Positions 1 through 4,769 of a stretch of DNA of 5,593 nt are shown here, piece by piece. The notes beneath the pieces are model-generated. The model was given only the letters and a program-made list of their open reading frames with translations, had not been told where the DNA came from and made no database searches. The translations under genes and the position numbers were made by a program. Numbering within the stretch: the stretch's first letter is position 1; each line of letters opens with the position of its first letter. Source of the stretch: CAXMST01 sp032122625 (GTDB lineage: Bacteria; Actinomycetota; Thermoleophilia; Solirubrobacterales; 70-9); NCBI GenBank assembly GCA_032122625.1, contig JAQBGG010000149.1, positions 1-5,593 on the forward strand. Direction: 5' to 3'.

Positions 1-354
1 GAGTCGGCCGGCGGGGTGATCGTCGAAGCCACCGGTCGCAGTCGCGCCGATCGCGATGCGTTCCGGGAGGGCCTTCGCGCCGGCGGTACCGACCTCCCCC
101 TGCTCTTCGCCCGGTGCGAGGCGCCGGACGAGGTTCTAATCGCCCGCGCTCGGGCTCGCGAGGCGGATCCGGAGCGGGTCTCCGACGCCGACGTAACGGT
201 GGTCGGACGCCAGCTTGGCAGCTTTGAGCCGCTCGATGAAGTCGCTCCCAACCAGCAGGCCGCGATCAATACCGAGATCGGCGCCGACTCGCAACTCACG
301 GAGGTCGAAGCGTTGCTTGACGCCGCGACTCTGAGTGGATCCCGGGGCACCTGA
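1..354 (+). CDS. C-terminal part of a predicted kinase-type P-loop ATPase (AAA_33-like), 5' truncated
   Basis: The frame is open from the first base and gives 117 residues before TGA at 352-354; the real start lies left of the window, so the GTG at 16 is internal. The sequence resembles the end of AAA_33 / COG0645-type predicted kinases, which often form the C-terminal half of proteins with an N-terminal aminoglycoside-phosphotransferase-like domain (COG2187). Visible signs are a core strand GGVIVEATG near the left edge, a second strand PLLFARCEAP, then the Arg-rich lid helix EVLIARARAREADP followed by SDADVTVVGRQLGSFEPLDEV, an arrangement typical of the family, whose lid arginines contact phosphates. 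Walker A would be upstream and is not visible. The substrate cannot be named. The last ~30 residues are an ordinary helical tail. Gene identity as a kinase-like ATPase is fairly safe; the fused N-terminal domain is only a possibility. Confidence 0.8.
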   Translation, partial: ESAGGVIVEATGRSRADRDAFREGLRAGGTDLPLLFARCEAPDEVLIARARAREADPERVSDADVTVVGRQLGSFEPLDEVAPNQQAAINTEIGADSQLTEVEALLDAATLSGSRGT

Positions 355-448
355 GCGGGGGCGATCCCTTGGCGGGGCTCTTGAGATCAGCGCCCGCTGG
401 GAGTGGTCTTGCCGGCCCCCATGCGGTGTCGGTGCCCGGACGCCCTCC

Positions 449-495
449 TTATCAAGCTATTCCGATCTTTGCTGACTTTGATAAACCCGGAATAG
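449..495. repeat. Two interleaved inverted repeats in the ATPase promoter region (candidate operator)
   Basis: TTATCAA at 449-455 is the exact reverse complement of TTGATAA at 478-484, and CTATTCCG at 457-464 is the exact reverse complement of CGGAATAG at 488-495. The arms are in the order A, B, A', B', so they cross rather than nest, and they cover the proposed -35 box and spacer of the downstream gene. The placement suggests an operator for a dimeric regulator, possibly with two overlapping sites; that function is inferred. Arms of 7 and 8 bases in a short AT-richer stretch could also arise by chance. Confidence 0.4.
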
Positions 496-506
496 ATCGA
501 TAAGCT
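478..506 (+). promoter_or_regulatory. Putative sigma70-type promoter for the AAA ATPase, leaderless
   Basis: TTGATA at 478-483 matches five of six bases of the -35 consensus. After a 17-base spacer, TAAGCT at 501-506 keeps the key first, second and last bases of a -10 box. Transcription would then begin at about 513, directly at the GTG at 514. No purine-rich ribosome site lies in the 20 bases before that GTG, which agrees with a leaderless transcript. The -10 match is only three of six bases, so this is a prediction. Confidence 0.5.
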
Positions 507-513
507 CCGCTCC

Positions 514-1710
514 GTGAGGCCCCACGACAACCCCTACACGCCAAATGCAGGCGCTCGTCCACCACTGCTGGTCGGCCGTGATGACCAGCTGGAAACCTTC
601 GATGTCCTGCTGGATCGCCTCCGCCGGGGCCATACGGAGCAGTCGATGCTGATCACCGGACTTCGCGGGGTTGGCAAGACCGTCCTGCTGACCACCTTCG
701 AGGAACGAGCCCGGGCAAGAGGTTGGACGACGGTCGAGGCCGAGATCACGAAGAACAGCGAGTTCGGCGGCCGCATGGCACAGCTGGTCAGGCGGGCGCT
801 GCTACAGGCAGCACCGAGAGCTCGCTGGAAGGATCGGGCGAGGCGGGCGGCGGGGGCGCTGAGGTCGTTTCAGCTCACGGTCTCGAGCGGCGGCGCGGTA
901 ATTGCGGGCATCGACGTCGACGCTCTGGAGGGGGTAGCGGACAGCGGCGAGCTCGCTGAAGACCTGACCGACCTCCTTGTCGCCCTGGGCGAGGCGGCGA
1001 GCGAGCACGACACCGGCGTCGTATTCCTCTTCGACGAGGTTCAGTTTCTGAGCATCGTCGAGCTCGAAGCCCTGATCGCGGCGCTGCACAAGACGGTTCA
1101 ACGCGCCCTGCCGATCACAGTGGTCGGCGCCGGCCTGCCGCAGCTGCCACGGCTCGCCGGAGAGGCGAAGTCCTACGCGGAACGTCTCTTCAAGTTCCCA
1201 CACATCAGTGGGCTCAGCGAGACCGAGGCCGCACGGGCATTGGTGGAGCCCGCAAAGGCGCTCGACGTCAGCTACGACGGAGCTGCTGTTTCGGCGGTCG
1301 TGGAATACACCGAGGGATATCCGTACTTCATCCAGGAGTACGGCAAGCTGCTCTGGGATCTGACCGATCGACCGCCGATCACCCTTGAGGATGTGCGCAA
1401 CGCGCGTGCGGCGGTGGAGGCCAAGCTCGACGGCAGCTTCTTTCGCGTTCGGGCCGAGCGGACAACGGAGCTCGAGCTCCGCTACATGCGTGCGATGGCT
1501 GAGCTCGGGCCGGAGCCCCAGCCGGCCAAGGATGTCGCGGCGCTGCTCGGAAGGACGTCAGAGCAGCTGGGCCCGACGCGGTCGCGACTGATCGACAAGG
1601 GCTTGCTCTATACGCCCGGGCATGGCTTGGCCGCCTTCACAGTGCCCCAGTTCGACCAATACATGCGGCGCTCCTACGAGCTTGCCGGGGGGACGCGGCC
1701 CGAGCCGTAG
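514..1710 (+). CDS. Stand-alone AAA (Orc1/Cdc6-like) ATPase with C-terminal winged helix, function unknown
   Basis: This is a 398-residue soluble protein with no signal peptide or membrane segment. The N-terminus NPYTPNAG...PPLLVGRD (residues 6-23) is a recognition motif of a common bacterial family of ATP-binding proteins. Walker A is GLRGVGKT (49-56) and Walker B is VVFLFDE (169-175), so nucleotide binding and hydrolysis look intact. GAGLPQLPRLAGEAKSYAERLF-type sequence at 205-226 corresponds to the sensor-1 region, and YTEGYPYFIQEYG (265-277) to the helical lid. Residues about 316-390 look like a winged helix: helix 320-331, AKDVAALLG then the helix TSEQLGPTRSRLIDKGLLY, and a wing with GHGLAAFTVP. 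DNA binding is inferred from this. The GTG start is chosen because it sits just before the conserved N-terminal motif and at the end of the proposed promoter. No toxin, nuclease or transporter gene is adjacent, so no pathway can be assigned. Other members carry only the label ATP-binding protein. Confidence 0.9.
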   Translation: MRPHDNPYTPNAGARPPLLVGRDDQLETFDVLLDRLRRGHTEQSMLITGLRGVGKTVLLTTFEERARARGWTTVEAEITKNSEFGGRMAQLVRRALLQAAPRARWKDRARRAAGALRSFQLTVSSGGAVIAGIDVDALEGVADSGELAEDLTDLLVALGEAASEHDTGVVFLFDEVQFLSIVELEALIAALHKTVQRALPITVVGAGLPQLPRLAGEAKSYAERLFKFPHISGLSETEAARALVEPAKALDVSYDGAAVSAVVEYTEGYPYFIQEYGKLLWDLTDRPPITLEDVRNARAAVEAKLDGSFFRVRAERTTELELRYMRAMAELGPEPQPAKDVAALLGRTSEQLGPTRSRLIDKGLLYTPGHGLAAFTVPQFDQYMRRSYELAGGTRPEP

Positions 1711-1758
1711 GGCACGGCGATCCGCTGCACCGCCGCATCAGCCCTCCAAACCAGCGGG

Positions 1759-1795
1759 CGGGCGGGACGCGCTCGGTAGCGGCGCGCCCCGCCCG
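1759..1795. terminator. Strong GC hairpin between convergent genes, probable bidirectional terminator
   Basis: Arms 1759-1772 and 1782-1795 pair at 13 of 14 positions (one A:C mismatch at 1767/1787) around a 9-base loop. It lies 49 bases after the ATPase stop and 6 bases beyond the stop of the opposite-strand PepSY gene, so it can serve both. There is no T-run on either side, as is frequent for high-GC actinobacterial terminators; termination is therefore inferred from stem strength and position. Confidence 0.7.
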
Positions 1796-1800
1796 GGCAC

Positions 1801-2181
1801 CTACTCGTCCTGCGGAGCAGCGAGGACGTTGCCGTTGGCGGCGTCAACCTTGACGTCGTGGGAGCCAACGTCGACGTTGAACACGAGCCGGCCCTCGTAG
1901 TCCTCGAGGTCGACCTCGCTGAGCGGGCCGGACGCCGCGGTCTGGGCGGCGGCGATCGCCTCCTGCTCGCTGATCTTGGCCTGCGAGAGCAGGTCGGCGC
2001 CGTCATCGAGGCGGGAGCCGGTGCTGTCGGGGGCGTGGATCACCTCCTGGCCGGGGGATTCCGAGCCGGCCGGCTCGCCCGGGTTGGGGCTGCCGCTCGC
2101 CGAGGCGATCCCGGCCCCGCCGATCGCCAGCGCCGCGATCGCGGCTGCTCCGGCGTAGATACCTGTCTTGCGCTTGTGCAT
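1801..2181 (-). CDS. Small exported PepSY-domain protein
   Basis: The product is 126 residues starting at the ATG at 2181, chosen because AAGGAG lies 6 bases before it; an in-frame ATG 24 bases upstream lacks a ribosome site. The N-terminus is a classic Sec signal: MHKRK, a hydrophobic core (about 8-25), and a likely cleavage after ASA at residue 28. A Ser/Pro/Gly/Glu-rich acidic linker follows (29-56). Residues about 69-121 match PepSY: a helix ISEQEAIAAAQTA, a strand pair with LEDYEGRLVFNVDVGSHDVKVDA, and the terminal NGNVL that follows the conserved Asp in this fold. PepSY domains are found in protease propeptides and in small exported proteins and are proposed to inhibit proteases or bind partners; no protease gene is nearby. 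There is no lipobox cysteine, indeed no cysteine at all, so the product is secreted or held by an uncleaved signal anchor. The mature part is strongly acidic. Confidence 0.88.
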   Translation of the reverse strand: MHKRKTGIYAGAAAIAALAIGGAGIASASGSPNPGEPAGSESPGQEVIHAPDSTGSRLDDGADLLSQAKISEQEAIAAAQTAASGPLSEVDLEDYEGRLVFNVDVGSHDVKVDAANGNVLAAPQDE

Positions 2182-2187
2182 CTCGTT

Positions 2188-2193
2188 CTCCTT
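2188..2193 (-). promoter_or_regulatory. Ribosome binding site that fixes the PepSY gene start
   Basis: On the minus strand this reads AAGGAG, 6 bases from the ATG at 2181. It lies inside the 8-codon extension that begins at the ATG at 2205, so it argues for the shorter protein, which also begins with a better signal peptide. Confidence 0.8.
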
Positions 2194-2299
2194 GGTCGTT
2201 TGCATCGAGCCCGGGAGCCTGGCGAGCGACGATTAGGTGACCGTGAGTGCGTGATTTAGATCGCCGTTAGGGCGGCCGGAGTCGGCGAACGCGAGTCGA

Positions 2300-2305
2300 T
2301 AGCCT
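2300..2305 (+). promoter_or_regulatory. Possible -10 box for the STAS gene
   Basis: TAGCCT keeps the TANNNT pattern and would start transcription at about 2312, leaving a 25-base leader with a good ribosome site. No recognisable -35 lies 16-19 bases upstream. I could not identify a promoter for the divergent PepSY gene in 2182-2336. Confidence 0.25.
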
Positions 2306-2336
2306 CGCGCCGACGCCACGACGAAGAGGAGCACCA

Positions 2337-2702
2337 ATGATCGAACAACTCAGCGATCTCCCCGACAACGTCCTCGGCTTCGAGGCCAAGGGCGACGTCA
2401 GCGGCGATGACTACGAGCAGGTCCTCGTGCCTGCCGTCGAGGAGCGCCTCGCCCGACTCGACAAGGTCAGCCTGCTGTACGTACTCGGCGATGAGTTCAG
2501 CGGTTACTCGGCGGCAGCTATGTGGGACGACACCAAGGTCGGTATGCATCACCTCTCCTCATGGGAGCGGATCGCGGCGGTCACCGACCACGACATGTAT
2601 CGGCACGCGATCAAGGGCTTCGGCTTTCTGATGCGGGCCGAGGTCAGAGTCTTTGCGAACGCCGAGCTCGACGAGGCCAAGGCCTGGGTCAGCGTGTCCT
2701 AG
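2337..2702 (+). CDS. SpoIIAA-like STAS-domain protein
   Basis: The gene encodes 121 residues, starting at an ATG with GAGGAG (2326-2331) 5 bases upstream. The whole protein corresponds to the STAS/SEC14-like family of small single-domain proteins (SpoIIAA-like, PF11964): an opening strand VLGFEAKGDVSGDDYEQVLVP, helix PAVEERLARLDKVSLLYVLGDEF with the central strand, WDDTKVGMHHLSSWERIAAVTDH, the strand AEVRVFAN, and a final helix DEAKAWV. The helix-strand-helix order and the conserved W-x-D-x-K...H pattern are those of the family. Members are cytoplasmic; suggested roles are binding of lipids or other small hydrophobic ligands or regulatory partner interactions, but no specific function is known. 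There is no anti-sigma kinase or phosphatase next door, so a role in a sigma-factor partner switch is not supported. It diverges from the PepSY gene and converges on the helicase. Confidence 0.87.
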   Translation: MIEQLSDLPDNVLGFEAKGDVSGDDYEQVLVPAVEERLARLDKVSLLYVLGDEFSGYSAAAMWDDTKVGMHHLSSWERIAAVTDHDMYRHAIKGFGFLMRAEVRVFANAELDEAKAWVSVS

Positions 2703-2787
2703 CCGAGCAGCGCGGCAAGACCTTCCCAGCGACCTTCCCGGCCGGCGGCGTGCGGTGGGCGAACGTCGGCAGCGAGTCGAGCCGAAT

Positions 2788-2813
2788 GCGCCCGCCTCGG
2801 TCGAGGCGGGCGC
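2788..2813. terminator. Perfect palindromic hairpin, probable bidirectional terminator
   Basis: The arms 2788-2799 and 2802-2813 are exact reverse complements, giving an 11-pair stem with a 4-base loop (12 pairs as DNA palindrome). It lies 85 bases after the STAS stop and 10 bases beyond the stop of the convergent helicase gene. It is closest to the helicase end, which is probably its main client. No long T-run follows in either direction. Confidence 0.75.
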
Positions 2814-2823
2814 GAGTTGAAGG

Positions 2824-4152
2824 TCAGCGCTGGCGCGAGTTCTGGCGGCTGTGCTTGCCGCCGCCGTACTTGCGCGACTTGGTGCCGTTCCGCGACGAGC
2901 CGCCGCCTTGGCGGTGGTTTCGGCCCTGATTTCCACCATGGCCGGAGCGGCGATGTTGCTTGCGCCCACCCTGGCCCTGTCCGGAGCCGTTGCCGGAGCC
3001 GTTGCGCTCCGCGGGCGAGCTGCCGACGCCATCGTGGTACTGGTCGAGCACGCCGAGTGCCTTGGCGATCCCGCGCATCTCACCCCGCTGGTCGTTGAGC
3101 ACGAAGCTGACGGCCTCACCGGTCGCCCCTGCGCGGCCGGTGCGACCGGTGCGGTGCGTGTAGGTGTCGGCGTCTTCGGGCATGTCGAAGTTGATCACGT
3201 GGGTGATCTCCGCGACATCGATGCCGCGAGCGGCGACGTCGGTCGCCACCAGCGTCTGCAGCTCGCCGCGCTCGAAGCGGGCGAGGGCCTTCTGGCGCTG
3301 CGACTGCGACTTGTCGCCGTGCATCGCCAGCGTCTTCACGCCCTCGGCCTTGAGCTTCTTGACCAGCCGGTCGGCGCCGCGCTTGGTGCGGACGAAGACC
3401 AGCGTGCGGCCACTGTCGGTGTGCTCGAGCTCAGACAGCAGGCTCTCGATTTTGGCGGCCTGCGAGGGCACCGAGGCGAAGCGATGGCTGATGTCGGCCT
3501 TGCGTTCCTGCTTTGGGGCATGTGTGTGAGTCCGCGGCTTGTAGGTGTACTCGGAGGCCAGCTTGCCGGTAGCTCCCTCGAGCGTCGCCGAGAAGAACAG
3601 GGTCTGGCGCTTCTTCGGCAGGAGGCCGACGATCCGATCGACGGGGGGCTTGAAGCCCATGTCGAGCATCCGGTCGGCCTCGTCGAGTACGAGGATGCGG
3701 ATCCGGCCGAGATCGATTGCCCGGCGCTGGATCAGATCCTCGAGCCGACCAGGCGTCGCGACGACGATATGGGACTTGCGGACCGCTCTGATCTGGGGCT
3801 GGATGCCGACGCCGCCGTAGACGGGGGCGATCTTCAGGGCCCGGGCGTGGCAGACCGACTGCATTTCGTCGACGATCTGGCAGGCGAGCTCCCTGGTCGG
3901 GGCGAGGATCAGCGCGGCCGGCTTCGGGCCGTTGGAGTCGAGACGCTCGACCATCGGTACTCCGAAGGCGAGCGTCTTGCCGGAACCGGTCGGGGACTGA
4001 ACGAGGACGTCTGTGCCCTCGAGTACGTCCTCTATTACGAGCTTCTGAACGGGAAACGGCTCCCTGATGCCGCGAGTACGTAAGGCGTCAGCGACAGGTG
4101 CTGATACGCCGAGATCGGCGAATGATGTTGAGGTAGGCGTGGAAGTTGACAT
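2824..4152 (-). CDS. rhlE: DEAD-box ATP-dependent RNA helicase, RhlE-like, with basic Gly-rich tail
   Basis: The product is 442 residues and unwinds or remodels structured RNA using ATP in the cytoplasm, in ribosome assembly or RNA decay in known relatives. All core motifs are present: Q motif (F11 to Q36), motif I SPTGSGKT (53-60), Ia PTRELA (85-90), Ib TPGR (133-136), II DEAD (157-160), III SAT (188-190), IV LVFVRTK (251-257), V ATDVAARGID (303-312) and VI HRTGRTGR (333-340). From about 375 to the end the chain is a low-complexity tail rich in Gly, Arg, Gln, Ser, Asn and His, likely disordered and RNA-binding. The start at 4152 is chosen because the open frame further upstream lacks family sequence and overlaps another gene; AAGGAG (4164-4169) lies 11 bases upstream, a little far. 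The gene symbol follows the family and is not proof of orthology. It stands alone, convergent with the STAS gene and divergent from the winged-helix gene. Confidence 0.95.
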   Translation of the reverse strand: MSTSTPTSTSFADLGVSAPVADALRTRGIREPFPVQKLVIEDVLEGTDVLVQSPTGSGKTLAFGVPMVERLDSNGPKPAALILAPTRELACQIVDEMQSVCHARALKIAPVYGGVGIQPQIRAVRKSHIVVATPGRLEDLIQRRAIDLGRIRILVLDEADRMLDMGFKPPVDRIVGLLPKKRQTLFFSATLEGATGKLASEYTYKPRTHTHAPKQERKADISHRFASVPSQAAKIESLLSELEHTDSGRTLVFVRTKRGADRLVKKLKAEGVKTLAMHGDKSQSQRQKALARFERGELQTLVATDVAARGIDVAEITHVINFDMPEDADTYTHRTGRTGRAGATGEAVSFVLNDQRGEMRGIAKALGVLDQYHDGVGSSPAERNGSGNGSGQGQGGRKQHRRSGHGGNQGRNHRQGGGSSRNGTKSRKYGGGKHSRQNSRQR

Positions 4153-4163
4153 GTGAAGTCTTG

Positions 4164-4198
4164 CTCCTTGTGAGCGAGCGCCGAAAGGATTCCGGCGC
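4164..4198 (-). promoter_or_regulatory. Helicase mRNA leader: hairpin plus ribosome binding site
   Basis: On the minus strand, GCGCCG and CGGCGC (4193-4198 and 4178-4183) form a six-pair stem that extends by a G:U and two A:U pairs to a 3-base loop. The ribosome site AAGGAG lies at 4164-4169, 8 bases after the stem. UCCUU within the upper hairpin (4185-4189) is complementary to AAGGA of the ribosome site (4165-4169), so an alternative pairing could hide it. Regulation is inferred; the complementarity is only five bases. Confidence 0.4.
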
Positions 4199-4324
4199 GT
4201 GGGATATGTAGGGGAGATTCGAGTGTCCCCGGAGGGCGCCGTGGGTACCGCTCGGTGCGGTGGCGCTACGAAGAAATAGAACCTCTCGGGCGCCCGTATC
4301 TCAGCCACTAAGTGCTGTGCGGGG

Positions 4325-4349
4325 GCTACCCGACGCCGCGAACCGTAGC
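4325..4349. repeat. Spaced inverted repeat GCTAC-N15-GTAGC, candidate operator
   Basis: GCTAC at 4325-4329 and GTAGC at 4345-4349 are exact reverse complements separated by 15 bases, in the region shared by two divergent genes. Five-base arms are weak evidence, but the location would suit a dimeric regulator acting on the helicase or the winged-helix gene. Confidence 0.25.
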
Positions 4350-4403
4350 AGTTGATGCGATTGGCGACGTTCGGCGGCCTGCCACCGAAGCTCCGCGCCC
4401 AGC

Positions 4404-4409
4404 TATCCT
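4404..4409 (+). promoter_or_regulatory. Candidate -10 box for a leaderless winged-helix gene
   Basis: TATCCT matches four of six bases of the -10 consensus, including the key first, second and last positions. A start about 7 bases downstream would fall at 4416, two bases before the GTG at 4418. CTGCCA at 4379-4384 is a possible -35 with a long 19-base spacer. The arrangement parallels that at 501-514. Confidence 0.4.
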
Positions 4410-4417
4410 CCGCCGCC

Positions 4418-4621
4418 GTGCACGACCTCAGCGACATCGCCCGAGCGGTCCTCCAGAACCTCCAGGACCAGCCGACCCTGAACACTCCGGCGCTGATCGC
4501 GTCCGAGGGCAGAGTCGAGGGCCAGCGGCCCGAGATCGAGCGCGCCCTGGACGAACTCGTCGCCGCCGGATACGTAAAGCACCGCGCCACCGGCTGGAAG
4601 GTCGCGCCCGAGACGACCTGA
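4418..4621 (+). CDS. Small winged-helix-like protein, uncharacterised
   Basis: The gene encodes 67 residues with strong G/C third positions. Its layout suggests a winged helix: helix 1 LSDIARAVLQNLQDQ, a short helix TPALIASEG, a longer helix PEIERALDELVAAGYV as recognition-type helix, then a hairpin KHRATGWKVAP as the wing. The pattern of a helix ending in LVAAGYV followed by a basic Gly/Trp turn is frequent in DNA-binding winged helices, including short DprA-type C-terminal domains. No specific family is recognised, and such folds also mediate protein contacts. I chose the GTG at 4418 because it lies just after a -10-like box and starts right before the first helix; an in-frame TTG/ATG at 4352/4355 would add 21-22 residues but has no ribosome site. 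It diverges from the helicase gene and converges on the phosphatase gene. The opposite-strand open frame here is taken as a shadow. Confidence 0.65.
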   Translation: MHDLSDIARAVLQNLQDQPTLNTPALIASEGRVEGQRPEIERALDELVAAGYVKHRATGWKVAPETT

Positions 4622-4725
4622 GGCAACCTCACCCTCGGCTTCCTCTCGACTGTGATCGGCGCTGCCGGTTCCTACTGAATGGGAATCCGGGCTGTGCTCT
4701 CCGACCGCACCGCCGAGAGCGCCGG

Positions 4726-4765
4726 GGCCGGTCATCCGGCACGGCCATGAACCGGCCGCTGCCGG
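4726..4765. terminator. Overlapping hairpins at a convergent junction, possible terminator
   Basis: GGCCGGT (4726-4732) pairs exactly with ACCGGCC (4751-4757) over an 18-base loop. A competing hairpin pairs CCGGC (4736-4740) with GCCGG (4761-4765) and GGCC (4743-4746) with GGCC (4754-4757) around a 7-base loop. Both lie just beyond the stop of the minus-strand phosphatase gene and about 105 bases past the winged-helix stop. There is no T-run, and GC-rich DNA forms such stems readily, so this is less certain than the other two junction hairpins. Confidence 0.4.
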
Positions 4766-4769
4766 GCGA

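Larger units (their letters stand above)
4153..4417. other. Divergent intergenic region between helicase and winged-helix gene
   Basis: These 265 bases hold the leader and promoter side of the helicase gene (minus strand) and of the small winged-helix gene (plus strand). I see a leader hairpin (4178-4198), a spaced inverted repeat (4325-4349) and a candidate -10 at 4404-4409. For the helicase, minus-strand candidates such as TACATA near 4204-4209 exist, but none has a good -35 partner, so its start site is unresolved. The open frames crossing the region do not resemble known proteins. Confidence 0.5.

Noticed and set aside
372..397. Possible terminator hairpin after the first gene
   Set aside because: Only five base pairs (GCGGG with CCCGC) around a 16-base loop and no T-run; such stems are expected by chance at this GC content.
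2182..2205. Eight-codon N-terminal extension of the PepSY protein
   Set aside because: The ATG at 2205 has no ribosome site, while the AAGGAG within this stretch is correctly spaced for the ATG at 2181.
1858..2259. 133-codon plus-strand open frame opposite the PepSY gene
   Set aside because: It is the shadow of a gene that shows a signal peptide, PepSY pattern and ribosome site on the other strand.
514..2702. Idea that the ATPase, PepSY and STAS genes form a defence or signalling cassette
   Set aside because: The genes lie on alternating strands, are separated by a strong terminator-like hairpin and a divergent gap, and none encodes an effector such as a nuclease, toxin or membrane pore.
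2851..4083. 410-codon open frame on the plus strand, antisense to the helicase
   Set aside because: It mirrors the helicase codons in a GC-rich gene, its product is a low-complexity Ala/Gly/Leu/Val/Asp mix with no recognisable family, and the opposite strand encodes every DEAD-box motif.
4352..4417. Longer start (TTG 4352 or ATG 4355) for the winged-helix gene
   Set aside because: No ribosome site precedes either codon and the extension covers the -10-like box at 4404-4409. Third positions are G/C-rich here too, so the longer form is not fully excluded.
4153..4632. 160-codon upstream extension of the helicase frame
   Set aside because: It has no helicase-family sequence, lies upstream of a clear AAGGAG site and the ATG at 4152, and overlaps a better-supported plus-strand gene.
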